Below, in pieces: positions 1-12,146 of a DNA stretch of 64,000 nucleotides. The position numbers were made by a program, and so were the translations under genes. The first letter of the stretch is position 1, and the number at the start of each line of letters is the position of its first letter. The notes beneath the pieces were generated by a model. That model was not told where the DNA came from, did not search any database, and worked only from the letters and a program-made list of their open reading frames with translations. This DNA comes from Limnanthes douglasii subsp. nivea. Lineage: Eukaryota > Streptophyta > Magnoliopsida > Brassicales > Limnanthaceae. Where the stretch lies: assembly GCA_036936605.1 (NCBI GenBank), contig JAUPFV010000001.1, forward strand, positions 79,007,910 through 79,071,909, written 5' to 3'.

Positions 1-319
1 TGGCGTATAGTAGAAAATCTGGCGTGAGAAGAGATCAGTCTTTTCATGTCACTGTAGAAACCTTTTCGTAAAGGTGAAACTGCATCAATTCAGCTGCAAG
101 ACAGAGGGAATGTGCAGTGCAGGCTGGTTTGCCTATATATATGCACCCATCTTAAGAAAAAAATAAATTAGATTAGGTGGTTCTTATGTTTTGATTTCGT
201 ATTTTCAATTACTTCAATGTTATACGTATATAGTTGTGTATCAGGCTTCATGATATGTTTGATATAGATGTATACTAACGTTCTCCAATCAATTTTACAC
301 ATATTACATTTGGTTGCAG
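1..319. other. Upstream intron or flank of the UBX gene
   Basis: No exon can be recognised here. The stretch is AT-rich and ends in a splice acceptor (AG at 318-319) that opens the first visible exon of the UBX-domain gene. It is therefore most simply read as intron; the 5' exon or exons with the start codon should lie to the left of the window. Confidence 0.5.
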
Positions 320-1862
320 TGAGACGACTTTACAAGATCCTAAAAAATTCAAGGATGTGGATGCTATTATTAACAAAGCTAGACAGATAGGTGTTGAAAA
401 ACCTATTGAACAACCGTCTTCAAATGATAAGAACTTTGTTGGAACCGGGAGACTGTCATCTGGAGAGGTTTCAGCTGTCACTCATAGTCATACTATCACT
501 TTCTGGAGTAATGGATTCGCCGTGGACGATGGTCCCTTTCGGAGGTTGGATGATCCTGCAAACACATCCTTTTTAGAGGTAATAGTCAGTTGTTCGATCA
601 TATTATGGTATTTTTATAATTAGCATGTTTGAAAGGTGGTATAATTAGTGTCGTGTTTTACCGGTGGGTACATAGTAATCTCAAACCTGGAAAACAAATT
701 GATAATAAACTATCCTTGACTAAAATGTTCATAAACAAATCTAAGCCTCTTTTTCGTTTTCCAATATATATTTATGCAGTTTTGTGACATTCTGGAGTAT
801 AAACTTCATGGGTTATTTCAATATTGGGATAATTCTTCTGGTATTTAAATCGTGTATGCAACACTGATTTTTTAGAACTAAGCCCATTCTAAGTTTGGGT
901 GGAACCATAGGATTGCCAGTGCATAGAGAAGAAGTCTTCACTGTTTAGAAACATAACATGAACATAAGTATAAGAGGTACTATTCATTTCATCAGAGTTT
1001 ATCACATTCACATGCATTATTGATGCTTGAAACTCTTCATTTCCCAATTTTCATGGAAATCATTAATCTTGTGGTCTACAGAAACTGATTTAGGTCTGAT
1101 TTCTAATCAGCTTCTAAAATATAAATTCTATAAATATATTTAGTACTTTTCTCGTGGTAAAGTTTCTGTATGCTTATAATCGGTTGTCTTGATACAGAGC
1201 ATCTCAAATGCTGAGTGTCCAGATGAACTTCAGCGAGCAGACGGGGTTCCTGTGTGTGCTGAAATCTGTCGGATTCAAGAAAACTACAGTGTAAGTATCT
1301 TATTAGAGAATATGCTATATATAATCTGTAAAGAATAATACTTAATCTTAAAACTCAATCATCTTAATAAATATTTTTCTCTGAAACCCTAATAATCCTC
1401 GTATATACCATTATTTTCATCTCACTTTTAATTTTATTGGTTGTATAAGTTAGATTGTTAAGATGTCAAACTAATTCTATGCATATGTAGGAGCGGCCAA
1501 AGCGCCAAACTGCGTTCCAGGGCACAGGAAGAACATTAGCAAGTAGCTCGTCCACTTCATCAACAACAACGGTAACCCTGCTCAAAAGCGCCCCTTTGCC
1601 CTCTACAGGGTTGGTAGTAGACGACGCATTACCAACAACTTTGATTCAACTTCGATTGGCCGACGGGACACGCATGGTTTCACGCTTCAACTTCCACCAT
1701 ACAATCAGAGACATTTGTGGGTTTATTAATGCATCAAGACCCGGCGGAGCGAAGAAGTATCAATTGCTAAACATGGGATTCCCTCCCAAAGAACTTGCCG
1801 ATTTGGATCAGACAATCGAGCTGGCTGGTATTGCAAACTCTGTTGTTATCCAGAAACTTTAG
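320..1862 (+). CDS. Plant UBX domain-containing protein (PUX3/PUX4-like), 3' exons
   Basis: Three exons join in frame: 320-578, 1198-1290 and 1491-1862, with GT-AG introns and a TAG stop at 1860-1862. The first exon encodes the SEP domain ([12 protein letters not shown] followed by [13 protein letters not shown]); the last encodes a C-terminal UBX domain ([15 protein letters not shown], then [12 protein letters not shown] and NSVVIQKL). In plants this SEP+UBX layout is typical of PUX3/4/5 proteins, adaptors or regulators of the AAA ATPase CDC48/p97 and related to yeast Shp1 and human p47. The first visible base completes a codon begun in an exon outside the window, so the N-terminal part is missing here. 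Segment between SEP and UBX ([17 protein letters not shown]) is recognisable but diverged. No frameshift or internal stop is visible, so the gene may be functional. The PUX3 versus PUX4 assignment cannot be settled from this part. Confidence 0.86.
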
Positions 1863-3012
1863 CAGATCTGGTTCCATTGTTTATTTATGTAAGGGATCAG
1901 AAGACTCTACTATTGAAAATTAGAATATGCAGGATTTATGGTGTCCTACTTCTCCCCTTCTTTTTTCTTAGAAGGTAAAAGATATGTTTTTCATTCTGAT
2001 ATATCCGGTTGTTATTCGATCTTAGAAATTTTTTCTTAAAATTGTATTGGTTGATTGTATTTTAACAAGAAGTTCTACACCAAATCTACTCTCTAATTAA
2101 TTGAGTAATATATAATGGAACGGCTATATAAAAGAGGCTATATAAAAGAGGCTATTTTTAATAAGGTCGCTATAGTTAAAAAAGAAAAAATATTGAAATA
2201 AATATGGTTAAAGATAAAGAATTTAGGATATTTAGGGTAATGTTTAGATTTTTTTTAGTTCTAGTTTTGCTTGTCGTTCGATAAATTTTGTGATTTACTA
2301 TTAGTTTTTCCTTTTATCAATCTCTTTTGTGATTTGCAATAAAAAAATTGTTATTTTTTCGATCAATTTCTTTTACAATTGACGGCCGTTTTTTTTTTAT
2401 TTTGTTGTTGCAATTATCTAATATTCATTGATTCACAAGTAATTTTCGTTTTTTGTTTTGTTAATTTTTATTGTGTCGAGTTAGTTTGTTGTTTTATGAT
2501 TATAGGATTGTTTTCGTTACCAAAAATATATATAAACGATCATTGAAGTCATGCGGTTCCCCGTAATAATTATTGTTGATCCTTTGATTTCATACATTCA
2601 CGTAAATATTTTAACAATTATCTGAAAAGATTGATTTCGAGAAAACAGATTTTGGGATTTTTAGTTTTTGCAAGTCTTGTTGCGTAACTAAGTTCATTTT
2701 AGTTGCGTAATTAGTTAGTGTTGTTGGCCTGCGAAATTATGTACATTTTGGTTGCGTAATCAATTAGTGGATTTCGTAATTAGTAAGTGTTGTTGTGTTG
2801 CAAAATTACGTGTATTTGTTGCGTAATAACTATTTTTTCTTTTTTGTGTTTTGGTTGCAGAAATATGTGAAAGTTGGGTGCAAAATAGTGTGGACTTATA
2901 TTTTTTTCTTTATTTTGTTTATTTATAGGTTTGGTATGTCTTAATTAGTTTTTTTTAACAAAATAATAAGGTTTGCGTTTGTATACTTATTACTTTTGAA
3001 AATTATGAAAGT
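1863..3012. other. AT-rich intergenic DNA
   Basis: No gene is visible. The first 150 bp or so are probably the 3' UTR of the UBX gene. A short direct repeat of about 14 bp (GGCTATATAAAAGA) lies at 2122-2149. From about 2690 to 2830 the motif TTGCGTAATTA and variants recur; the same motif surrounds and interrupts the Mutator-like gene downstream, so this part probably belongs to that element. Confidence 0.5.
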
Positions 3013-4224
3013 ATGGTTGATTTCGTAATAAGCAAGTGGTTGGTCATAGATCGTTTTAGCGTCAGTTATTCATTTGGTGAATATAATAATTATTATTTTT
3101 GTTGCGAAGATGATTTTATATCATTGGTTGCATTGGGTGGCCGTAGAAAATGTCAAGATATTGTTATTGAGATTGGTGAAACGGTTGAAATTAGAGATTT
3201 AGGTATTGATGTTGCTGATTTGGATATAATATCATTACATAATATTGATTCGATAGTTGAAGATAATTTACTGATTGAAGAACCTAATTCGTGTTCGTTT
3301 TTTTAACATAATAAAACACAACTAGCTAGTAGAAGTTGGGTTGATGATATTCAAAGTGTAAGACATGTATCTAAAAGCGGTGTTACATCTTTGCATCTTG
3401 TTTATCTCGATTTGTTATCAAACATTGATTTACTTACAAATTCATTCATAATCAAAAAAAAAAAAATTAAGTGTTCATTGTTCGATGAAAGAGAACAAAG
3501 TATTTATGTTGAGGTTTTATGCTTCAATTGATCATTCGAATGGATATATGACTATAAAAAAGTATGTTGGTGATTATAAGTGTTATCCTGATTTCTCGAC
3601 TGAATTGTATGAGATGAAAAAGTGATATCACTCTAAAAAAAGTTCTATCCATTATTAAATTTGATTATGGTTTAAGTATTTATTATCGCATGCCATGTAT
3701 TGCTTTGCCGGGGGCGTAGGCCCCCTACTTAAAATATATGTTTTATAAAAAAAATTATAATTATTTAAATAATATTAAAATAAAAATTCTACGCCCCCTT
3801 ACCTAAAATATATATTTTGTAATTTTTTTAAGGTAATAATTATTTAACTAATATTAAAGTAAAAATTATACGCTCCCTTACATAAAATATATATTTTATA
3901 AAAAAATTAAGGTAATAATTATTTAAATAATATTAAAGTAAAAATTTAAGATAATTATTATTTTTTAGGAATGTTTTAAAGTTAAAGTCTAAAACAATGG
4001 TAGAAAAAATTTAATTTAGAAATTAGTATTTTGAATATTTTTAAGAAAATTTTTAGATTAAAAGTCTCAAATAACAACGGTGGAAATTTTAATTTATAAA
4101 ATCTTGGATTATCGCTATTTTTAAGGAATAATTTAAGTTAGAAATCTTGAATATTTTACAAGAAAATTTTAAGTTGATATTTATAAATAGTCGGTTGTAG
4201 TCTCGAGCATCTCAATCTCTAGAA

Positions 4225-5680
4225 TATTAGAGCTGATTGATTTTGTAAGTATTCTCAATTTTGTTTTTGCCATAATTTGTTTTGATTTTATATTCGTTTT
4301 GATTTTATATTCATTTAATATTTCTAGTAAATTATCTTTTATCTCTTACTAAATCAAAGAAATGAAAGAAAATGGGGAAAAGAAGAACACGATCCGAAGG
4401 AGTTTCACCAATTTATTTTTTCAAGGTATGTATATTTTTTTTGTTTTCTTTTGAAATTTTATTATTATTTTGATCTTAAGATAATGGGTATTTTTTCTCA
4501 TCTGATTTGTGGTCATTTAGGAAAGTGAAAATACATTTAGTTAGTTATAGATAACAAAGTCTTATTTACTCAAATCATATTTTTGTAATTAATTTCTAAA
4601 GTATATTTTAAATAATCATTTTTCATTTTATTTGTTTATATTTTTTAAATAATTTTTAATTACTAATATATTTAAGATTTGTTTATATAAAATACTTGAT
4701 TTTATAAAATACTTGATTTTAATTGTTAATTTGGTTAAAGACAATATATATATATATATAGAAATATTTGTTAGTTTTTTTAAAATAAAATTATATATTT
4801 ATATTATAAATTATGTTTAATACAAATTTCATTTTAATTTTATATAATTTTTACATAAAATTTTGATTTTATCTATATGTGTTTCCAAAAATATTTTTTA
4901 TATAAAAAAATTGAATTTATTTCCATCCATTTTTCAAAAATATATTTTATATTAGAGCTGATTGATTTTGTAAGTATTCTCAATTTTGTTTTTGCCATAA
5001 TTTGTTTTGATTTTATATTCGTTTTGATTTTATATTCATTTAATATTTCTAGTAAATTATCTTTTATCTCTTACTAAATCAAAGAAATGAAAGAAAATGG
5101 GGAAAAGAAGAACACGATCGAAGGAGTTTCACCAATTTATTTTTTCAAGGTATGTATATTTTTTTTGTTTTCTTTTGAAATTTTATTATTATTTTGATCT
5201 TAAGATAATGGGTATTTTTTCTCATCTGATTTGTGGTCATTTAGGAAAGTGAAAATACATTTAGTTAGTTATAGATAACAAAGTCTTATTTACTCAAATC
5301 ATATTTTTGTAATTAATTTCTAAAGTATATTTTAAATAATCATTTTTCATTTTATTTGTTTATATTTTTTAAATAATTTTTAATTACTAATATATTTAAG
5401 ATTTGTTTATATAAAATACTTGATTTTATAAAATACTTGATTTTAATTGTTAATTTGGTTAAAGACAATATATATATATATATATATATAGAAATATTTG
5501 TTAGTTTTTTTAAAATAAAATTATATATTTATATTATAAATTATGTTTAATACAAATTTCATTTTAATTTTATATAATTTTTACATAAAATTTTGATTTT
5601 ATCTATATGTGTTTCCAAAAATATTTTTTATATAAAAAAATTGAATTTATTTCCATCCATTTTTCAAAAATATATTTTAT
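4225..5680. repeat. Two-copy tandem duplication, 725-730 bp per unit
   Basis: Positions 4225-4949 and 4950-5680 are near-identical copies in direct orientation. Visible differences are one missing C (CGATCCGAAGG versus CGATCGAAGG) and a TA microsatellite longer by 6 bases in the second copy (near 5470). Each copy contains the same start of an ORF (ATGAAAGAAAATGGGG...) followed by a possible splice donor. The duplication sits inside the probable hAT element. Confidence 0.9.
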
Positions 5681-5814
5681 ACATTTTATTTTCATGTATC
5701 TTTTGAAATATCTTCTATATATTAAATGATTTTGTTATATTTTATTTTTTTTATATATAAAATAATATATAAATATATTTTTTATAACAAATTTTATTTA
5801 TTTTTATTTAAATT

Positions 5815-5955
5815 TTAAGGCTTTGCTCTTGGGTGTACTCCCAAAAGGCCTCATACTAGTTGAGAGTTTCACTCACTTATATATTGTATATTATTTTCAG
5901 TCCTAAGCGATGTGGGACAGCTGATCAAGTGAGGGAGCAAGTTTATTCTCTAACA
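5815..5955. repeat. Possible dispersed-repeat fragment with GATGTGGGAC motif
   Basis: The block contains AAAAGGCCTCATACTAGT and, about 80 bp later, AGCGATGTGGGACAGC. This pair of motifs recalls a dispersed plant repeat, but the family is not assigned. It stands out as GC-richer than the surrounding AT-rich hAT interior. Confidence 0.25.
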
Positions 5956-7559
5956 ATATTTTATTTTATTTTATATATCTTTTAAAAATAATATATTAAG
6001 ATACATTAAGATTTATTATTGTTTAATTTATATGTAATAATATCATATTATAATAAGATATTTGTATTTGTAAACTTATAATGTAGCGTTAGTTCTTAAT
6101 AATAATATGATTCATCCTAATATGATTCATCCTAATCTGATTGCCTCTATATCAAGAACTAATGATGATAGTGTAGAATTTCATTTGAATGAATATATAG
6201 TGAGTGATCCGGAACTACGCCAACTTATTGAAAATTCTGATAGTAATGTTAGAGATAAAATTCGACGAGAATTTTAGCCCCCCTTTATTTCAATTCCTAG
6301 ATCCGCCACTGGCTTTGGAGAAAGCTAGAAGGAAAATTTACGAAGATAGTTCTACTTCTTTCGGCTTGTTAAAAGGTAATTTTAAGACTTTAAAAACTAT
6401 GAACGTCACACGTGATTTTGTATTAGAGTATGATGGTGACAATCATTTTTAAGCATATAGCTTATAGGAGCTTGGTTTAAGGTTTTCACTTTTGTTTTCT
6501 GATGTTGTTTACCGATAATACATTTTAACCGATACATATCGATGGTTTTTACTCTCTACAATAGCTAAAAATGGTAACAATGTAAGTTTGTTAAATAAAA
6601 TATATGTTTAAATTAGGTACAAACTGGTTGCGTAATTAGGATATGTTAAAAAATCAGTCTGATGTTGTGAAAATACAGGATTTTATTTTGGTTGCATAAT
6701 TACTTGTTAGACAATTGTGTACTTATGTACAAAGCGTAATTACATTTTCTGTTGCAAAATTACTGATTACATAATTGGTTGTTAAATTACTTTATCTAGT
6801 TGATACTTATTACCCTTGTATCTTATATAAGTATTTTTCCAATAGCATTTGCTACTGTTGGGTCTGAATATGGTGATAATTGGTAATGGTTTTTGGAGAC
6901 ATTAAAGCTTCATTTACTTGGTCGGTAAATCACTTTTACATTTGATCGTCACTTAGGTGTTGTTAATGTTGTCTCAATTGTTTCCCTGATTACTACTATT
7001 CGTACTGTATTTATCATCTTATTGGGACTTTGAAGAGTGGATTGATATGTTCACCAAATGATTGAAAAAGGTCGTACGTGGATTGTTCGGTCATCTACCA
7101 AAGTATTGTTTGAATTCAATCGGAACCGGTTATGGTTGCTGATATATCAAACTACAAATGTACTTGTGGTATTTGAGAAATTGAATGTTTCCCTTGTTCT
7201 CATGCTTGTGTTGTTATATTTAGTATTTAAAAGAATCCTTCAGCATATGTGGATTCATCCGATTGTACAAGTTATAATAAGGAAACTTACTCGCGGGTTA
7301 TAACAACTTTATCTACTTTTGGTGAAGCTTTTAGTTCAAATAAATCTCCTACCATTTTTCTACATACCTTGAAAATGAGAATTGGAAGATCTAAGAAGAA
7401 AGGTATTATATCCCAATGTGAATAGTTTTTTTATAAAATAAAATGTGGATGTTGTAAAATACGTGGTCATAATAGAAGAACATGTGAATAAAATATATAA
7501 ACAATCTATGTTGTTTTCTGTTTATATTATTTTTAAACAATTTAGAATTTGATATTTTT

Positions 7560-8470
7560 TAGCAATGAAAGTAACTATTTTTAGTTACGTGCGTAATTAA
7601 GTTATAATGGCTCACGGAAAAGGAGAACTGTTGTGAAAAATAATAGTGTAATTAGGGTGCAAAATTACGTTGTAACCGGTTATAAAATTATATTTTATTG
7701 GTTGTGAATTAATATTTTGTATTCGTAAATAGACATACATTTTGAAAAATACATTGTAATTAGAGTGCGAAATTATGGTTTAATGTAGTTGTGTGATTAT
7801 GTTATAAATTATTGTAGTTGTGAAATAATAGTATATAAATAAACGATAAAATAAATTTAATACTCCAAATAAAAAAGGTGCACTTTAAAGACATATAACG
7901 TTTTTAAAAAAATAGTTGTGACTTTAAAGACGTGCAATTATATTGCAATATATATTTTTTAGATGTGTTAAACATGATTGAGTAATTATTTGTTACCTTG
8001 TTGCATAATTATGAGTAAATTAGTTGTAAAATTTTATCTTTTGTTGTGAAAAAATAGTGAAGTTACATGTTGATATTGAGTATTCTCATTGCTGACTTCT
8101 TCTTGAAGATTCTTTATTTCTAACGTGAGCTGAATTGTATTTGAAATTCTTGATGTAGAGAACTGAGTTTTTTTACATCATTTTTTATCTACATTACAAA
8201 GTTAAAATACATAGATTAATATTTAAACTAACTATTAGTTGGGTGCATAAATACGTTTATTTGGGTTGCAAAAAAGGTTTTTGATGTTTGAAGAACAAAG
8301 AGAAAGTTGGTATTGAAACTGACTATAAGTTGGGCGCGTAAATAATTTCAATTTAGTTGCAAAAAAGGTTTTCATGTTTGAAAAATAGAATATAAAATAG
8401 ATCTGGAAACTTACTATAATTTAGGAGCGTAAATGCATTGAACTCGGTTGCGTAAAAAAGAAAAAAGGTC
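7560..8470. repeat. Array of degenerate TTGCGTAATTA-like motifs
   Basis: Variants such as GTGCGAAATTATGG, GGTGCAAAATTACG, GTTGTGAAAAAATAG and GTTGGGTGCATAAATACG recur every 30-60 bp. The same motif fills 2690-2830 and the apparent MULE intron at 6610-6790, and occurs in reverse orientation at 24960-25350. No coding content is visible. Confidence 0.5.
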
Positions 8471-9558
8471 ATACAAAACCTTTAAACATGTACACAAGTA
8501 GCTTCTAGGTTACTAATTTTATTTTTTGTTACGTAAACAGACATATAAATCATCAAAACCGAACACGAAAAATTCTTAGGTCATGCATATTATTTATGAA
8601 GACAACAATTAAAAGACTAAAGGTGAAATAAGGTATTTCTTAGCAAAAACCTAATTTAGTAGTTACTTTTATGTTGAAATGTTTAAGATTTCACTAAAAT
8701 TTGTTGCAAAATATTTAATTTGAGAGATTTGCGAATTTCAATTATAGAGAGAGGGGCTTCGCGAGCTGAGGAACAAAGTTATTATTCTTGGTGATAAGAT
8801 ATGAAATATCATCTAAGTGGGGCACAAATAAAGCCAAGTAAGGATCTAAAACTTGAGCCTTGTTTGTTTTATTTAAACAAGAATGACCTTGACTTGGTCA
8901 AATGGTCAAACGTAGCCGAACCTAGCCATATGTCCAAGTTCCTCATTGACCATGGTCGGGCATCGTAGCACGACCAGAAGCTTGAATACAAAGCCAAACA
9001 AACGTATCCACTATGCCACACATTATAGCTTGACTAGCTAGCTTAGTCAATCTTGCATCGACTTCTAACCAAACTTCTCTCAAATTCTGGCCAAGCTTGC
9101 TTCACAAATAAATATAAGGTAAATATTCAAAACAATAGACTAAGATACCTTATTGTGCAATATCGCACGACCATAAGGGACTTGGCCACGCAACACGACC
9201 AAGACCAGGCTGAACTGGTGGCTTCACACATGAGCGGCCAGAAACCTGACTAATATGGCCAGATCTCTGTTTGATGACCTGACATCATATGACCAAGCCA
9301 TAAAATCACTTGATGCACTATGACGCTCATCTAGGAAAGTTGTGGCTCTTAGACCGATACACTCAGTATGCTAAGGGCACTCATTCACAACCCCGTGATC
9401 ATCAGCTATTAGAATTTAACAAGTGTTCTAGCAATCAATAACTCTTCTGTTTTCTAACGTCGCTAAATGTACGAAAATCATGTCTGGCAATGTACAGAAA
9501 CCGTGTCTGACCACGTACGGATAAAGCATCCGATATTGTACTGCTAAGGACTTCTTCA
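8471..9558. other. No gene; possible LTR remnant interrupted by element A
   Basis: The DNA is less AT-rich than its surroundings between 8790 and 9558. A sequence starting TGATAAGATATG (8792) has the same first seven bases as the LTRs of A, B and C. After element A the DNA continues with a TATA-like TATATAAATA (about 13513) and reaches CTCATCA at 13693-13699, the same ending as the B LTR. It could be a solo or partial LTR of about 970 bp split by element A, but the five bases on either side (CTTGG and ATTAT) do not match, so this is tentative. Confidence 0.25.
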
Positions 9559-9843
9559 TGGTGAGAATAGAAATTAGCTAGAGAAGATTGAGAATATCTA
9601 TAGAGATTTTCAGATGTGAATGTAATCTTTCTCCTCTAATTATTTCATAGGCGTAATCAGCCTCCTCGGCCTCTTTAAATAGGCCCAGTGAGTTAGTTAC
9701 AAATTCGGTTACATAAGGGAGATATATACAGTTCAGTCCCTATTCTTCTTATAAGACTTTAATCTTACTCCATATTAATAGAACTTATCATTCAAGTCCT
9801 TATTAATTACAATTAAGCCCCTAATGAATATATTTCCTTATCA
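9559..9843 (-). repeat. 3' LTR of element A
   Basis: 285 bp, TG...CA termini on both strands. A TATA-like TATTTAAAG lies on the minus strand near 9680. It differs from the partner LTR by about four substitutions (for example AAATTCGG versus AAATTTGG). Confidence 0.95.
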
Positions 9844-9855
9844 GTAGCCCCCTTA
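9844..9855 (-). other. Polypurine tract of element A
   Basis: On the minus strand TAAGGGGGCTAC runs directly into the 3' LTR start TGATAAGG, the position and composition expected for second-strand priming. B and C end their tracts with the same GGGCTAC. Confidence 0.8.
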
Positions 9856-9986
9856 GTTCTTATAAATACAATTTTATAAGAACTATTCAGTCTTCGAACA
9901 TTACTCCAAGTGAATAAAACTTCCTTCATCCAGCCCCTTTATTATGACTGAGCCCAGTGACTTGCAACTTCACTTCGAATGTAAGA

Positions 9987-11970
9987 ATGAGTGCAAATAA
10001 GCTCCCCGCTCGCTTCGAATTTATCAACTAGAAATACAACTCTACTTCGACCTTCCACTACGATAATTTTAATCGCAACCTTACTAGTTCATCATTTTCT
10101 CACGCGTCAAACCCAGAATCTAGCCAATGTTCTTCAACTCCTCAAACTAAACCTCCTCGGAATTATTCGTCTGCTCCATTCTTAAAACCACATCGAAACT
10201 CCTGTTCTGAAAATTCTTCCTCCACCAAAACATCAACATCCCAAAAAACTAAAATCCAAAGCGCCTATTCTTCAATTTGAAGTTAACTCTTCCATCAAAC
10301 TACTTAACCCACAAGTTGAAGTGACTCAACCCATACCTCACAAGAAAAGAACTTGCCTCGCCATGGGAGATGATATAGAAACTTCTTCAGACACTACACT
10401 ACCATCAACCTCATCTCCTCCCCCAAAGGAAATAGTTGACGTTGCAGCCAAAGCTAGTCAACAAATTCCTTTAGAAAAAGAAAAAATCTCACATTGAATC
10501 ACAACCCCCCATACTTCGCGAAGAGGAAATTGAAACCACCGAAGAGGAAATTGACTCTGAGGCAATTGAATCAAATGTCGATGTTGATTCTGACAAAGAG
10601 GAGGAAGAAAATTCTGAGCGAGGACTGACTCTCAGTTGCCTTCAATTGCAAAAGAGGGCGAACCATCCGAGGCGCACAAGAAGACTTTCATCGAAGAAAA
10701 TTCTCAAGGAGGACTGAGACTTGGAGACAGCCAAGAGAATGCTTATCTTAACCTCGACGATTTCAACTCGAGCGGCGACTTTATACCTACCCTCGCAAAC
10801 GCGTTCTCTCTCCTCCAACTTTCTCTCTCCTAAAAAACTTCATCTTCTTCTGTCATCGCTCATGTCAATCTCTTCCTCTCGATCCCATACTCGCCACTTC
10901 TCAACCACCCGATTTCTCGCCCACCGATTTCTCAACTATCTCGAATCTCCTCGCAAACCCTAGCGTTTCATCCGGTTCGTCTCTTGACTATGTTCTCGAT
11001 TCGACCGTCGTCGAACCGGGTCAAGGATTGGTCCAAGCGCTTTTCGACCGATTCAATTCGTCTCCGAAAATGCAGCACGCGTTGTTTCGATGGAGCGAGA
11101 GGAGAGGGATTCAATCCTCATCGACGCTGTTCGACTCGGTGGTCAATGCTCTAGCTAAATCCAGAGAATTCGATTCTGCTTGGTTGTTGGTTCTCGACCG
11201 GATTGAGAAGAATGAGGAGCGCGACGATTTGGTTTCTGGCGATACGTTTGCGATTCTAATTCGACGGTACTCTCGAGCTGGTATGGTCCGACCTGCGAAG
11301 AATCTCATCCTACCAACACCAGCCCTTCAATACCTGTCGAAGCTATCCCAGTTCCAATGCAATTATTCCTCTTAACCGTCCTTCCATTGTTCCCACTTTT
11401 GGCACATCCGACGAGGTAACTTCTATCCTTCGATCTTTTGCTAATTTAGAAGCTGCAGCAAAGAAATTATGCGAAGAAGTAAATGCTTCTCACGCACAAC
11501 TAGAGCTTCTTGCACAAGAGTTGATCAAGGCTAGGAAAGAAACCGAGGCTGAGAAATCTTCAAAAGACAAAACACTTCAAGAGTTCGAAGCATAGAAGGA
11601 AAAACTTCTCACCGACCACAAGGAGAGTTCAAGCCATGGAAACAACCCATCATCAAGATCTTCAAACTTTGAACTCCATACATGCTCTTTCTATTTCCGA
11701 CGAATATAAAAAGCGTTCCGAAGCTGAGCAACTTTTGAAGAAAACCCAGGAAGACTTAGAACGCTGCAACACTGAGATGAATACACTTCGAAAAAACTTA
11801 GAACAAGAAAAGAAAGATGTTATTAAGAAGGCTGAAGGTTGGGTCCTTGATGCTTGTCAGAATTTTGAAAGCAAATTCCCGAGGCAAACCGTCCAATGGA
11901 AGCGTTCGAAGTAGCATCGAAATCATCAGAAGAATCTAAATCCTCGGAAAATTCGTCAGAGGACAACTAA
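9987..11970 (+). pseudogene. Antisense-gene remnant of element A (Tat extra ORF), host segment inserted
   Basis: On the strand opposite to the element, frames broken by several shifts encode a Ser/Thr-rich start (ATG at 9987, MSANKLPARFEF), an acidic stretch (about 10520-10620), then after a host PPR segment a coiled-coil-like region. This reads RSFANLEAAAKKLCEEVN near 11440, followed by SEAEQLLKKTQEDLERCN near 11730. It closes with an acidic Ser/Glu-rich tail ending at a TAA at 11968-11970. The coiled coil and acidic end match the C-terminal half of the antisense genes of B, C and D. The Transposase_28-like domain seen there is not visible here. At least two frameshifts (near 11600 and 11880) make an intact product unlikely. 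The region ends where the minisatellite begins. Confidence 0.6.
10790..11303 (+). pseudogene. Captured 5' part of a host pentatricopeptide-repeat (PPR) gene
   Basis: The frame containing 10923-11303 reads DFSTISNLLANPSV, LVQALFDRFNSSPKMQHALF, STLFDSVVNALAKSREFDSA and FAILIRRYSRAGMVRPA. This is the N-terminal layout of plant organelle-targeted PPR proteins. An ATG at 10862 in another frame starts MSISSSRSHTRHFSTT, which looks like a mitochondrial presequence; a 1-nt shift near 10905 separates it from the PPR frame. A CT-rich 5'-UTR-like stretch precedes the ATG. Homology ends abruptly after RPA, where the antisense-gene coiled-coil region resumes. The fragment lies in the same direction as the antisense gene, so a chimeric transcript is possible. 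PPR proteins bind organellar RNA; this piece keeps too few repeats to do so alone. Confidence 0.72.
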
Positions 11971-12146
11971 GAACCATATTATAACTATTCATTTTTATTA
12001 AGTACTTCCTCGTTTTTGTTATGCTTAAGCCATAAACTTTGTTTGGTAGAATATATATTTAATTGTTTAATGAAATTTCTTTTCTACATATAAAAATCTT
12101 TTTAACACTGGTTTGTTATTTAATTACTTAAATATAACACAACTAC

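Larger units (their letters stand above)
3708..6311. mobile_element. Probable hAT-type DNA transposon inserted in the MULE gene
   Basis: The MULE reading frame is continuous if this block is removed: codons for CIAL stop at 3707 and EKARRK resumes at 6318. The right end, read on the minus strand, begins CAGTGGCGGATCTAGGAATT and continues to GGGGGGCTA, a terminus that recurs in plant hAT elements. The left end has a GGGGGC(G) block at 3710-3715 but has lost the CAGTGGCGG tip. The sequence GCTTTG flanks both sides (3702-3707 and 6312-6317), a partial target duplication; hAT elements normally make 8 bp, so two bases have diverged or the left end is truncated. No transposase domain can be read inside, so it is decayed or non-autonomous. 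Confidence 0.45.
3013..7495 (+). pseudogene. Decayed Mutator-like (MULE) transposase gene
   Basis: Scattered fragments in different frames follow the order of a plant MURA-type transposase. They are an N-terminal segment (3013-3306, then about 3480-3707 with GYMTIKKYVGDYKCYP), a segment reading CIALEKARRKIYED and GLLKGNF across the inserted element (6312-6450), a DDE-core-like piece (TDTYRWFLLSTIAKNGNN near 6530, FATVGSEYGDNW near 6850), a SWIM zinc finger (ISNYKCTCG then EIECFPCSHACVV, about 7140-7205, with an internal TGA), and a C-terminal knuckle CGCCKIRGHNRRTCE (about 7445-7490). The stretch 6570-6840 between DDE pieces looks like an intron and is filled with TTGCGTAATTA-type repeats. 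Many stops and frameshifts, plus a 2.6 kb insertion, make it non-functional. Terminal inverted repeats and target duplication of the MULE were not found. Confidence 0.72.

Noticed and set aside
4877..5077. ORF spanning the junction of the 725 bp duplication
   Set aside because: AT-driven low-complexity hydrophobic translation crossing the duplication boundary; no support as a gene.
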